NCBI RefSeq assembly: GCF_009712605.1
Contig: NZ_WASO01000008.1
Coordinates: forward strand, 1 to 64,000
Source of the DNA: Paludibacter sp.
Lineage (GTDB): Bacteria > Bacteroidota > Bacteroidia > Bacteroidales > Paludibacteraceae
Reading direction: 5' to 3'
DNA: 64,000 bases
Shown here: positions 42,518-52,006 of the stretch, one piece after another
Position numbering within the stretch: position 1 is the stretch's first letter
How the letters are laid out: each line of letters begins with the position of its first letter
Position numbers and translations under genes: made by a program
The notes under the pieces: generated by a model
What the model was told of the DNA's origin: nothing
The model's database searches: none
What the model saw: the letters and a program-made list of their open reading frames with translations, nothing else

Positions 42518-43972
42518 CTATGGTTTTAAGGGTTCGCCCATTCCTGAATTTTCTTTATCGCTTGCATCGAGTTTAAAGACCATGAACTTGGGATTTTCCT
42601 TTGTATAAGGCGCCCACTTTTCACCGGTTTTTCCATTAGGATTACCGTATTTGGCAAAATTCGACCAGGCAGTCAGCATCTTTTCTGAGAGATCCCAGTC
42701 ACCTGCCGTCCAGGGTCTCCAGCAACGCTTGAGTGACTTGAACACAAACCAAAGATCGGAAGAGTGAAATGCTCCCTTGAGTACATCACTTCTGCCATCG
42801 GTTGGAAGAGGACGGGCAAACTCATACGCAAACGCCTTACCTCCCAATTTTTCACGATTCAGACAGAATTCCGCGATACCGGGAGCCATGCTACCCATAT
42901 CGTTCAGGGTGTAACCAATCATATACGGAACCTGTGCCAGTTTGTTATCAACGGCAGCAGCATCGAAGCTTTGAAGGGAAACATAACCGTCAACGACAGG
43001 CATAGCAGTCATACGGGTACGTTTTCCGGTAACTGCGTTGTACAGGCTACCAAGCGTGTAAATGGTTTCAGTAGAAGCAGCACGCATTTTTTCAAGGCTT
43101 GTAAGTCCTGCCCAGTCCATAATTTCCTTTGTCTGAAGTTCCGACTGTTCAAAAGTCATAGGGGCAAACGCCGGCATAGTAGCAGGAGCACCCGGAGCAG
43201 CAGCAGGAGGCGGGGTTGTCGTTATGCCACCGCCACTCATGATAATTGCTTTTTTGAACAAACCTCTTGCCAGAGGAGATTCGCAGAGTGTTTTTACACT
43301 ACCGGCACCTGCACTCTGACCGAATATGGTAACGTTATCGGGATCGCCGCCAAACTGTGCGATATTTTTCTTAATCCATTTGAGAGATTCTATCTGGTCG
43401 AGGATACCATAGTTACCTGAAACGTGGTTAGGACTTTCCTTCGAAAGTTCCGGATGTGTCATAAATCCGAAAACACCTAGACGATAGTTGATTGAAACAA
43501 GCACAACATCTTTGTTTGCCCATTCCTGTCCGTCAAATTCAGGCTCTGAGCCCCACCCTTCTCTGTAACCACCACCGTGAATCCAAAGAGCCACAGGAAG
43601 TTTCTTCCCAATGTTACCGGGAGCTTTTGTCCATACATTCAGGTAGAGGCAATCTTCGCTATAAGGTGACTCATCACCATAGCCCCACTCTGTTGTATAA
43701 CCACCGGGATAGTGAACAGACTGATAACCCGGATGCCCGAATTTGTCGGCAATTCTCACACCCTGCCATGGAATAACCGGCTGAGGAGCCTTCCAACGGA
43801 GGTTTTTAATGGGAGGTGCGGCATACGGAATTCCACGATACACAGTTACTCCTTCTATTTCGGCTTTAACACCCTGAAGCTGTCCGCCTTCAATGGTCAG
43901 CACAGGATTTGCTGCGTCGCAGTTGTAGTATCCAAATACAAATGCAAACAATAAATAAATTAATTTCTTCAT
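42518..43972 (-). CDS. Exported type B carboxylesterase
   Basis: This 484-residue alpha/beta hydrolase has a signal peptide (KKLIYLLFAFVFGYYNCDA) and type B carboxylesterase marks: VTVYRGIPYAAPPIKNLRWKAPQP, EDCLYLNVWTKAP, the oxyanion HGGGYREGW and the nucleophile elbow FGQSAGAGSVK (Ser near 219). The catalytic His is probably in GAFHSSDLWFVF. A Pro/Ala-rich insert (TTPPPAAAPGAPATMPAFA, about 251-269) is unusual. Substrate unknown. A TACATTTG -7 sequence reads toward it at 44005-43998. Confidence 0.92.
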   Translation of the reverse strand: MKKLIYLLFAFVFGYYNCDAANPVLTIEGGQLQGVKAEIEGVTVYRGIPYAAPPIKNLRWKAPQPVIPWQGVRIADKFGHPGYQSVHYPGGYTTEWGYGDESPYSEDCLYLNVWTKAPGNIGKKLPVALWIHGGGYREGWGSEPEFDGQEWANKDVVLVSINYRLGVFGFMTHPELSKESPNHVSGNYGILDQIESLKWIKKNIAQFGGDPDNVTIFGQSAGAGSVKTLCESPLARGLFKKAIIMSGGGITTTPPPAAAPGAPATMPAFAPMTFEQSELQTKEIMDWAGLTSLEKMRAASTETIYTLGSLYNAVTGKRTRMTAMPVVDGYVSLQSFDAAAVDNKLAQVPYMIGYTLNDMGSMAPGIAEFCLNREKLGGKAFAYEFARPLPTDGRSDVLKGAFHSSDLWFVFKSLKRCWRPWTAGDWDLSEKMLTAWSNFAKYGNPNGKTGEKWAPYTKENPKFMVFKLDASDKENSGMGEPLKP

Positions 43973-44226
43973 GATTTTTTAAGGTTAATAAAACACACAA
44001 ATGTAAATAAACAAAACCAGAAATCAGAAGAACAAATACTCTGATTTCTGGTTTTGTTTCAATATTTCTGCCCCTCAAGATCAAAGCAGCAACACTTTGT
44101 GTACTTTATCCGTTCGCAATCCTGAATTTCTCCGTTCCTAGCTAAGAACAAACCACTTACCAACATGAATTTTCAGCCAGTTCGGGTTGACGTTACTAAT
44201 TCATTTAAAGTCATAGACATTCGCTA

Positions 44227-44287
44227 TTTTATATCCTATCGGGTATAAAATCAGTAAAAACCAAAATTATACCTTATCGGGTATAAT
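44227..44287. promoter_or_regulatory. Pair of operator-like palindromes
   Basis: Two sites share TATAYCYTATCGGGTATA. Site 1 is 44227-44250 (10-base arms, one mismatch). Site 2 is 44266-44287 (ATTATACC...GGTATAAT, perfect 8-base arms). Their centres are 38 bases apart. The form recalls operators of HipB/Xre-type repressors, but no repressor gene is intact nearby. Confidence 0.55.
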
Positions 44288-44335
44288 AAGTCATACGAAA
44301 TAGATTAAAATACCTGTGAAAGTTTCTTTATTGTT

Positions 44336-44380
44336 CAGATCGGCCACAGATTAGGAGATCTGCGCCAGCAAGAGGACTAA
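44336..44380 (+). pseudogene. Possible remnant of an Xre-type regulator
   Basis: A frame without start codon reads QIGHRLGDLRQQED and then stops. It resembles the first helix of Xre/HipB-type regulators (iGerLrelReekgl). It lies 48 bases after the operator-like palindromes in the expected order. The match is short, so the call is weak. Confidence 0.25.
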
Positions 44381-44395
44381 AGGACAAAGTGCACA

Positions 44396-47300
44396 CTATT
44401 CTTCTTTTCTGTCTTTCTCCAGATACAATTCAGGCAAAATGATTTTGATCTCTTTCTCAGAACCTTCTTTGTGCCAATACACGATAAAGTTGACTTTGGC
44501 CTCTTTTAGCCTATAGCCTTTTTCGGCATGGTATTTCAGTGTCTCTCCTGTTTTTTGAGAATATTTCAGCACCAAATCGCCGTTGGAGTTCGCACAGCCT
44601 TCTTCTTTTATTATCAATGCATCTCCACTGACAATATTTCGAATTCTGTTTTGCACATATTCAAAATATCCCAGATAGACATCTTTGTGGGATAGGTGCA
44701 GCGAAATACCATTTGGTACTAAATATGTCTCTTTGTTTTCGATTCTGTCCACCAACACTTTGGACGGGACATCCAGTAAATAGGTGTTCAAATGAATAGT
44801 CAGATTGCGTTTGGCACGGGTCATGCCTACATACAGTACCCGCTTGGCCTCGTCGCTTTCAGCGTTATAATTATCGAGCATAATGAAAACATTATCAAAC
44901 TCTTTCCCCTTCGCTTTATGAATGGTGGAAACAAATACCGTTTCGCCATTTTCGCTATAGAAATCCTCCAATTTAGATTCTCGAACGAAGGTATCAAAGT
45001 CCGATTTGTATTTCTTTTTCGGATTGCTTTGCTCAAAATCCCTGATCAGGTTCATGCAGAGATCCAGTCGATGACTGTTTCTGAATTGGTAGGCAATTTC
45101 CTTTTTGGCTGCCTCCCAGGCATCTTCCGAAATCACAAACACATCATCCGTCAGATTCAGTACATTAATAAAGCACCTAATTTCCTGCACATTATACAAA
45201 CTAAATCCCTCATTAGATTGAATCAGTTTCGCCTGAACCTTGTTTTTCAATAACAGTCCGGTAATTTGTAAGGCGTCTTCGTTGGTTTTGGTAAGTACGC
45301 AAGTGGTACCCGATAAACCTGTGGCCAGTATATCATCCACCATTGGTGTAATCAGATTATTACTATAGTACCGAACTACTTTCAACTGTCCGTTGTCGCG
45401 TTGTCGGGCAAAAATATCGGTACTTTTCAGACGATGCTTTATTTGCTTCGAAAACTCATTGGTATATTCCACCAGATTATTTTTGCTCCGATAATTCTCT
45501 ATCAATTCATGTTTAGCCGCATTGTTGGTAAGAATAAGATCTTCCATGTATTTTGAGCTTGAGCCTCTGAATTCAAAAATATTCTGGTCGTCATCGCCTA
45601 CCGCAATCACCCGCATCTCTTCGTTCAGCTCCATCAGCGCATTCACCAGATTGTATTCGTCTTCATTCATATCCTGAGCTTCGTCTATTACCAAAACAGT
45701 TTTGGTAATATGACTGATTTCCACTTCATTGTTTCTGATTTTCTCAATGGTTTTCTTCAGAATATCGTCCGATTTCTCCAGACTGCCTACTTTGCCCAAC
45801 AAGTCAAAACAATAGGAATGAAAGGTCTTTATTTCAATAAAATAAGCAGCATTGCCAATCAGCTTATACAGTCGTTTCTTAAACTCAGAGACCGCTGCTC
45901 TGGAAAAAGTCAGCATCAGCAGTTGCTCATGCTTTACATCTTCCATTAGCAAGAGTGAGGCCAGTTTGTGCACTAACACGCGGGTTTTACCACTTCCGGG
46001 ACCTGCTACCACTGCTATGTATTTGGATTCGTTGTCGTTGATAATGCTAAGTTGGGTGGGCGATAATTCGCCAAACAGTTGCCTGAACTTAGCCGGCGTC
46101 ATCTTTAGTTTGAGCGTGTCAGCCTTACTTCCCGGAAAATACCGATTCAGGAATGATCCGTAGTTTAGTTGAAAATAATCGTCTACAAACTGAAGCGCAC
46201 TTCGGTAGTCGTCAATCATTTTCTTGGCATATTCGCCCACAATATGTATCTGCTGTACTTTATTTTCGTAGAATTGATTCAGCTTTTCATAATCATCTTT
46301 GGTGTATTTCTTTCGGTTGTCCTGCTCCAACCGATCTATTGTTAGTCGGTTGTAGGTTACCAAAAAGCCCCCCTCTATTTTTATCGCTTCTATTCTGGAA
46401 AGATAAAACAGAACATCTTCCACATCAGCCAGCTCAATGTTCAGTTTAAAAAGGCTCATTCCCGATTCGTAGGCTTGTTTCAATTCCAGTACCGAAAATT
46501 CAACCAACAGTTCTTCTTTGGTCAATGCTTCTTCGGTGCTAATCCGGCTGCATTTTTCATACAGAAATTCCACGATAAAGCGAGCCAGTTCGCGTCGCTT
46601 CTCCAACTTATTTCGGAGCACATCAATAGGATGCAGGCTTATTACAGCCAAATGATTCCTGGTATACTCCAGGTTTTGCCGCTTTACCCAGTTTTTGATT
46701 GACCAGAAGTTGAGTATCGTTTTTATTTTATTGATGCTGATATCCTTACAACCTTCAGCTTCGGCTTCTTCGTTCAGGGCTTTCAGATTGAATGTTTTCT
46801 CCTGTTCTTCAATTTGAGCAAGAAGAAATTTCTCAATTTTACCATATGAGTCTACGATGCTTAACGAGCGGTTGATTTGCTCACTGCGCTTGATGTATGC
46901 TGTCAGGTCTTTGGCATCTGCCAAGATATTTTCTTCCCGCAAAAGCGTAATGATATTAATCACTTCTTCGCGTAAAATGCCCAAATCATCACTGATATAA
47001 TCAACCCGGGTCTCCGCTTCATCATCCGGATTTTGTTTATGGCTTTTGCTTGCAATCAACTTTTTGATAATCCGAACGCCTTTCTGTTTCTGAGATTCGT
47101 GAAATTTTTTCGAATGGTTAATCTTTTCGATGGCCTCCTGGGCATTCTTACATAAAATACTATTGGCAAATACCCGTGGCATATTCTGTCCACGTTTCAG
47201 ATAACCGGCATCCTCCAGCGCTGCAATGGCAGTTGTTACACGGGTTTCAATTTCGGCCACATTCTCATCCCAACCGGCTTTTCGCGCTATTTCCAGGGCC

Positions 47301-49222
47301 GAATTAGATACATGCGACCTGAATCGGGTAATGTCTTTGATAGCTTTCCATATTTGCTGAATTTCCCTGATAGAAAGCTTCGATTGGTTCAACAGAATAA
47401 AGTGCTTACTCAGGTCTTCTTCGTTAAACAACACAAAGCAATCAGCAACTATCTTTTCATCTCTACCTGCTCGTCCGGCTTCCTGAATATAGTTCTCGAG
47501 CGAATCCGATATTTCAAAGTGAATCACCATCCCCACGTTTTTTTTATCCACACCCATGCCAAAAGCGGATGTTGCCACCATGATCTGGACATCGCCTTCA
47601 ATAAAGGCATTTTGGTTGGCCGTTTTTTCCTGTGCATCCATTTTTCCGTGGTAAGATCGGGCACTGAACCCATCGTTCGCCAAACGTTCGGCCAAAGAAA
47701 AAGCCTTCCGGGTCCGTGATACATAAATAATTGTAGGGCAGTTTTTTTCTTCTATCAAATCCCTGACAGTCTGATATTTTTCTTCGTCGTCGTTTCTCTC
47801 AAAAACCTTGTAGGTGAGGTTGGTTCTGGAAGCTTTGGAACTAAATACCTCGAGGTCTATCGACAGCTTTTCTCTAAAATACTGTAAAATATCTTCGATG
47901 ACCTTTTGCTTGGCCGTGGCCGTAAAGCAAGATACAGGAATGCCGTCTTCCAAATTTTTCTTTTCCTGAATTTGTCGAATAAAGTCACCGATATACAGAT
48001 AATCCACCCTGAAATCCTGCCCCCAGGCCGAGAAGCAGTGTGCTTCGTCTATCACAAAACGGACTATCTTTCGCCCCAGCAGCAGCCGCTCGATGGACTT
48101 CGAACGCAGCGACTCTGGCGAGATATAGAGGATAGACGCCGATCCGTCTTCTACCCGTTCGAACGATTTGGCTCGTTCTATCGGATCAAGCAGTCCGTTG
48201 ATGGTTACTGCTTCGGTAATGCCGTTCTTTTCCAAGTTATCCACCTGATCTTTCATCAACGATTGCAGGGGTGAAATCACAATGGTGAGCCCATTGGTAC
48301 TTTCGCCACTCATCAGCGCAGGTACCTGAAAGGTGATGGACTTGCCACCACCTGTAGGAAAGATGGCCAACAAGGATTTGTTGTCCAATGCCGCTTTTAC
48401 TGCCTTTTCCTGCAAGGGTTCTCCGCCATAGGTGCGGTAGGCATCAAAGCCAAAAAACCGTTTAAGTCCTTTGTGTATATCCAGCGCAGTATTACAATAG
48501 GCACATCCGCTGATGCAAGGCTTGCTTCTGAGCCCTAACATAATCCGTTCCACTTCCGGAAAATTTTTCAGCACCCATGGTGGTGTAATGGAGTGTATGT
48601 TTTTGTTATAAGCAAACGAATGAATCAACGCCAGGCAATAGGCCAACTCCACAGGTCGTTGCTCTATCAGTGTGGCAATATTAGCATGTGCACATATCTC
48701 GTTGGCAAATAGACTCCGAATCAAAGTATCAGCAGACTGTGAAGTGCTTTTATAGCCTATAAACCGAAAGAAGGACCGAAACTCCCGTTTATCCCACAAC
48801 AGCAGGTAAAGTAGCTGTTTCAGCGTTTCGTCCATTCTCATAAATGCCGAGACCTCGTCGTAAAACAAATCGCGCGCTTTGATCGAATCGTTCAGCGGAT
48901 TGTTCATCTCCTCCGTTTGAAGCTTATCGTCCTTCAACAATGCATGATAAGGCTTGGTAGGAAAGAGTAGTGGTGAAAGATACAAGGTATCAATAACTCC
49001 TACAAGTTGCAGCCCGGGCTGCTTAAGGGTTGGGCCGATGTATTTGAGGTCGTGACTCAAGATGTTGTGCCCGCAGACATATTCTGTCCCCTGCAAAAAT
49101 GGCACAAACTCAGCCAGTGAGGCCTTGTGAAACACATTCCCATCGCTTCGGATGCTCCCAATGTCCAATACCTTACTGGTCTTGGGGTCTACTTCAGTAT
49201 CGATAAAGGCGATGGTGTGCAT
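44396..49222 (-). CDS. DEDDh exonuclease-RecQ-UvrD helicase fusion
   Basis: This 1608-residue protein joins three enzymes. Residues 1-165 look like a DnaQ-type 3'-5' exonuclease: Asp8 and Glu10 in FIDTEVD, Asp58 in HNILSHDLKYI, and His93/Asp98 in YHALLKDD. A Cys cluster CISGCAYC (236-243) precedes a RecQ-like SF2 helicase with Walker A PTGGGKS (289-295), DEAHC (392-396) and HFEISDSLENYIQEAGRAGRD (motif VI). After a winged-helix and linker region, about 1060-1545 is a UvrD/Rep-type SF1 helicase with VVAGPGSGKTR near 1075, VIDEAQDMNEDEY near 1177 and the late VFVSTIHKAKGKEFDNVF and YVGMTRAK. It lies 61 bases after an HNH nuclease gene on the same strand. Roles in repair or in defence are both possible. 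Confidence 0.92.
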   Translation of the reverse strand: MHTIAFIDTEVDPKTSKVLDIGSIRSDGNVFHKASLAEFVPFLQGTEYVCGHNILSHDLKYIGPTLKQPGLQLVGVIDTLYLSPLLFPTKPYHALLKDDKLQTEEMNNPLNDSIKARDLFYDEVSAFMRMDETLKQLLYLLLWDKREFRSFFRFIGYKSTSQSADTLIRSLFANEICAHANIATLIEQRPVELAYCLALIHSFAYNKNIHSITPPWVLKNFPEVERIMLGLRSKPCISGCAYCNTALDIHKGLKRFFGFDAYRTYGGEPLQEKAVKAALDNKSLLAIFPTGGGKSITFQVPALMSGESTNGLTIVISPLQSLMKDQVDNLEKNGITEAVTINGLLDPIERAKSFERVEDGSASILYISPESLRSKSIERLLLGRKIVRFVIDEAHCFSAWGQDFRVDYLYIGDFIRQIQEKKNLEDGIPVSCFTATAKQKVIEDILQYFREKLSIDLEVFSSKASRTNLTYKVFERNDDEEKYQTVRDLIEEKNCPTIIYVSRTRKAFSLAERLANDGFSARSYHGKMDAQEKTANQNAFIEGDVQIMVATSAFGMGVDKKNVGMVIHFEISDSLENYIQEAGRAGRDEKIVADCFVLFNEEDLSKHFILLNQSKLSIREIQQIWKAIKDITRFRSHVSNSALEIARKAGWDENVAEIETRVTTAIAALEDAGYLKRGQNMPRVFANSILCKNAQEAIEKINHSKKFHESQKQKGVRIIKKLIASKSHKQNPDDEAETRVDYISDDLGILREEVINIITLLREENILADAKDLTAYIKRSEQINRSLSIVDSYGKIEKFLLAQIEEQEKTFNLKALNEEAEAEGCKDISINKIKTILNFWSIKNWVKRQNLEYTRNHLAVISLHPIDVLRNKLEKRRELARFIVEFLYEKCSRISTEEALTKEELLVEFSVLELKQAYESGMSLFKLNIELADVEDVLFYLSRIEAIKIEGGFLVTYNRLTIDRLEQDNRKKYTKDDYEKLNQFYENKVQQIHIVGEYAKKMIDDYRSALQFVDDYFQLNYGSFLNRYFPGSKADTLKLKMTPAKFRQLFGELSPTQLSIINDNESKYIAVVAGPGSGKTRVLVHKLASLLLMEDVKHEQLLMLTFSRAAVSEFKKRLYKLIGNAAYFIEIKTFHSYCFDLLGKVGSLEKSDDILKKTIEKIRNNEVEISHITKTVLVIDEAQDMNEDEYNLVNALMELNEEMRVIAVGDDDQNIFEFRGSSSKYMEDLILTNNAAKHELIENYRSKNNLVEYTNEFSKQIKHRLKSTDIFARQRDNGQLKVVRYYSNNLITPMVDDILATGLSGTTCVLTKTNEDALQITGLLLKNKVQAKLIQSNEGFSLYNVQEIRCFINVLNLTDDVFVISEDAWEAAKKEIAYQFRNSHRLDLCMNLIRDFEQSNPKKKYKSDFDTFVRESKLEDFYSENGETVFVSTIHKAKGKEFDNVFIMLDNYNAESDEAKRVLYVGMTRAKRNLTIHLNTYLLDVPSKVLVDRIENKETYLVPNGISLHLSHKDVYLGYFEYVQNRIRNIVSGDALIIKEEGCANSNGDLVLKYSQKTGETLKYHAEKGYRLKEAKVNFIVYWHKEGSEKEIKIILPELYLEKDRKEE

Positions 49223-49283
49223 GGGCTGAGAACGTGAGTTTATACATGTAGTATAATAAGAATATAGCTAACTATCAAATATG

Positions 49284-50063
49284 CTATTTCTGAAATATAT
49301 GCTGATAATGATAATCCAAATACTCCGGCTCAGGAAAGAACTTATCAGGCAGAATAATCGTCTGTTTTTCGTAAGCTATAAAGTTACTTTCCAGAACGGG
49401 GCTTATCAGTTTCTTTTGTTTTAGTTTATCGGAAAGAACAATCGTATAATCATCGGGGCGAATAGCAATTAATCCCGAATCAAAAGCTTTGTCATGAAGA
49501 GCATTCAGGCAAAGTCCATTCATAGGACTTAGTCGGATGGATTCGTTCCTACTCCAAGGCACAATATGACTGGCTATAAGTAGCTCTGGCTGTTCTAAAC
49601 CCGTAATACAACATTTGTTGTTGTAAGTAGCCAACACTATCTTTCGGAAAAGCGATTGATTGACTCTGTTTTTAATCAGTCGTTCTTTCTCTTTACCATC
49701 TTTTGGAAACTGCTCTAAATCAATGTCATTAATCTTTTCGATGGTGGAATGTTGCTTTTGGGCAAGCATTACTTCGCTTTGCAACAAGGCTTCGTCCCAG
49801 TTATTATAGAACTCATCCCAAATAGCCTTGTCCAACTTACTGGCATTGGATGCGCCCTTTATTCCACGAGCTTTTAGAGTAGGGTCGAAACTCGCAAAGT
49901 TGCCAAGCTTCAAAGCAACCGATGAAGGTGTACGTCCAATCAGCTCAGCCAATTCGATTATAGCTGCATTCGTTTTGTGCATCTTACCGAAAGGCATTTT
50001 ACAGTAAAGATTAATTGCCAGAATTAATTCTTCACGCGTCCATAGTGATTGGCCTTGTTTCAT
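49284..50063 (-). CDS. HNH endonuclease
   Basis: This 259-residue protein has a C-terminal HNH nuclease domain of the HNH_2 type: NNKCCITGL, IASHIVPWSRNESIRLSPMNGLCLNALHDKAFDSGL (about 159-207), with the metal-binding His, central Asn and second His in order. The N-terminal half (about 1-80) contains TREELILAINLYCKMPFGKMHKTNAAIIELAELIGRTPSSVALKLGNFAS, a Myb/homeodomain-like DNA-binding region found in related putative restriction nucleases. It is placed immediately before the exonuclease-RecQ-UvrD gene, suggesting a two-gene DNA-targeting unit. No methyltransferase is present. Confidence 0.9.
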   Translation of the reverse strand: MKQGQSLWTREELILAINLYCKMPFGKMHKTNAAIIELAELIGRTPSSVALKLGNFASFDPTLKARGIKGASNASKLDKAIWDEFYNNWDEALLQSEVMLAQKQHSTIEKINDIDLEQFPKDGKEKERLIKNRVNQSLFRKIVLATYNNKCCITGLEQPELLIASHIVPWSRNESIRLSPMNGLCLNALHDKAFDSGLIAIRPDDYTIVLSDKLKQKKLISPVLESNFIAYEKQTIILPDKFFPEPEYLDYHYQHIFQK

Positions 50064-50387
50064 TTGAATCTATTATTTTGTAGAATAAAAGTTGTACAAA
50101 TCTACAAATTCCCTTTGAAATAGCCTCTTTTATGTTAACAAATTCAATTAATTGCACAGAATTTATCTCTATCATGCATAAAACCAAAACACCCCAACCT
50201 GATTACTTTCAGGTTGGGGTGTTTTTATTTAAGTCCCCTTCAGGGGAATTGAAAATCAGCGGAGCTAATTTAGTGCTTATTTCACTTCTTCAAATGTTAG
50301 AATATCAATATATCAGCATATTATAAAACACATGTTGCAAATATGATATATTTATAATATCTATTACCTTATCTCTTTTTCGATTGA
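50064..50387. other. Gap between HNH and PBP-like genes
   Basis: It contains a strong hairpin (listed separately) and a TCCCCTTCAGGGGA palindrome at about 50234-50247 similar to those near 2.2 kb. No gene is supported. Confidence 0.6.
50186..50226. terminator. Strong hairpin terminator
   Basis: AAAACACCCCAACCT (50186-50200) pairs perfectly with AGGTTGGGGTGTTTT (50211-50225), with a loop of ten bases and T or A tracts on both sides. It can end transcripts in either direction. It separates the HNH-helicase unit from the genes above 50.4 kb. Confidence 0.88.
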
Positions 50388-51386
50388 TCACAATAAAACA
50401 TTAAGGACTGATCTATATAATCCCATATCAAAATCATGCTTACCACATCTGATTACCAGACAGATATATTGAGGGTTTATAACTGGGTAATAAACACACA
50501 TAGAACGAATTTCATAGGGTTTACCTTGCTTATCAGAGCAATTAGTCCTTCCAAACGTACCGCCTATTAGATGACGCTGTTTGATTCCACATTTTTCCAA
50601 TATTAAATCGCCCTTTTTATTTAGTACTTCTCGCACTACATTACTAGTCTTATCCGAACAGATTTTTGATGCAACAATTCTATTCCTTTCGTGAGATATA
50701 ACTGGATCTAAAACCTGACCGCCATTTAAAATAGCATTGTATCTGGCTATTAGCTGTATAGGACTTAGTCTTAAATTGTAACCAATTGAAATATAAGCCA
50801 CAGAAGACTTCCCTGAACATTTACCAATATCCGAAGCATTAATTAGCTTCATCCCTACTAAGTCTGACAAAAATTTATTGTTTAATCCATAGCTTTTTTC
50901 TATCGTTCTTACAGTACCCACATTCGATGGCAAATAGATGCAATCGCTTACTTCAACATTATGATAGCCTCCTGCAAATGCACTCATATCAGAGATCACA
51001 CTTCCCTCGACGTTATACATGCCGTTTCCTGTATCTACAGAATCTTTAGCCGATATATTCCCATTTTCGATTGCGGCCATTATAGAAAATGGAATAAACA
51101 ATGAGCCTGGTTCAACCTTAGTATTGAATTGTTCTGGTAAGAAAGAAGACAGTGTTCCTTTGGCATCTTTCTTTTGCACTCCTATCATAGCTTTTATTTG
51201 GGCATCTTTGACAGACATGACAATTATCTTTGCTGAATCAATATCCACATTCTTCATTGAAACTTGCAATGCAGAATCCAATTGATGTTGTAATTTTTGG
51301 TCAATAGTCGACTCTCTATGGCTTTTACACGAAGCCAAAAGTATTGTTACAAACAATACAAACACAATTTTTCTTTTATAAAACAT
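50388..51386 (-). CDS. Penicillin-binding-protein-like lipoprotein with lost catalytic motifs
   Basis: This 332-residue protein has a lipoprotein signal (IVFVLFVTILLASC, Cys20) and a transpeptidase-like domain similar to FtsI/PBP2. EPGSLFIPFSIMAAIENG (92-109) aligns with the EPGSTFKPF region, and ISIGYNLRLSPIQLIARYNAILNGG (199-223) is a strong match to the family. All three active-site motifs are changed: SxxK reads SLFI (95-98), SxN reads PSN (153-155) and KTG reads GTF (276-278). The usual N-terminal dimerisation domain is missing. It should be unable to acylate peptidoglycan and is better viewed as a binding or sensing lipoprotein. Confidence 0.8.
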   Translation of the reverse strand: MFYKRKIVFVLFVTILLASCKSHRESTIDQKLQHQLDSALQVSMKNVDIDSAKIIVMSVKDAQIKAMIGVQKKDAKGTLSSFLPEQFNTKVEPGSLFIPFSIMAAIENGNISAKDSVDTGNGMYNVEGSVISDMSAFAGGYHNVEVSDCIYLPSNVGTVRTIEKSYGLNNKFLSDLVGMKLINASDIGKCSGKSSVAYISIGYNLRLSPIQLIARYNAILNGGQVLDPVISHERNRIVASKICSDKTSNVVREVLNKKGDLILEKCGIKQRHLIGGTFGRTNCSDKQGKPYEIRSMCVYYPVINPQYICLVIRCGKHDFDMGLYRSVLNVLL

Positions 51387-51430
51387 AGCTTTAAGTATTT
51401 TGAATATATGAGTAATTTAATTGCAATTGC

Positions 51431-51949
51431 TTAGAAAGCAGAAAACAGATCTTTCAACCTTTGTAAAAAACCTGATTTTGCTCTTAGGTTCTTCACATAA
51501 GCCTTATCTACATATTCATGTGCCGACATCCAGCCAGTTTCATCCCCAGCAATAAAAGGTTCAACTAAAAGAGACATACCTGATTCTTCAGACAATCTAT
51601 CTGATTGAGATTCGCTTTCAACTAATGTCCATAAAAAGTCTTCTCTATCCGGTCCACCATCAAAACGCATTTCTTCATCATATCTATAATGGAATAATCG
51701 TCCATATTTATCTTTGACAAGCTCTCGGATTGAATGGTATTCATCCCAGTACACTTTAACTGTTTCAGCTGACAGTAAAAGATTACAGGAATAAGTTTCC
51801 CCCATGAATTCGAAATCAGAATGATTATTCGTTTGCGTAACCTTCTTAAAACAATTATCATTTAGCTCCGTGACTTCTATTTTATTACCAAACTTGTCAC
51901 GAATAAGATTATTTTCGATACTCATAATATGTGAATTATCTGGTTTCAT
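51431..51949 (-). CDS. Cytosolic protein of unknown function
   Basis: I do not recognise this 172-residue protein. It lacks a signal peptide or membrane helix, is acidic and rich in Glu, Asp, Tyr and Trp, and contains WDEYHSIRELVKDKYGRLFHYRYDEEMRF and DETGWMSAHEYVDKAYVKNLRAKSGFLQRLKDLFSAF, the last part looking like an amphipathic helix. The start could be 51949 or ATG 51925 (MSIENNLIRDKFGNK). It lies 44 bases upstream of the PBP-like gene and 57 bases downstream of the TPR-retropepsin gene on the same strand. Confidence 0.65.
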   Translation of the reverse strand: MKPDNSHIMSIENNLIRDKFGNKIEVTELNDNCFKKVTQTNNHSDFEFMGETYSCNLLLSAETVKVYWDEYHSIRELVKDKYGRLFHYRYDEEMRFDGGPDREDFLWTLVESESQSDRLSEESGMSLLVEPFIAGDETGWMSAHEYVDKAYVKNLRAKSGFLQRLKDLFSAF

Positions 51950-52006
51950 TGCTACATTTTGATTTTATCAAATAAATGATTGTCTTCTAGTGTCAAATGC
52001 TTTGAC

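Larger units (their letters stand above)
43973..44395. other. Gap with operator-like palindromes and a possible regulator remnant
   Basis: No intact gene is seen. Two related palindromes and a short regulator-like fragment are listed separately. The plus-strand frame from the ATG at 44166 is only 27 codons and is not supported. Confidence 0.5.
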
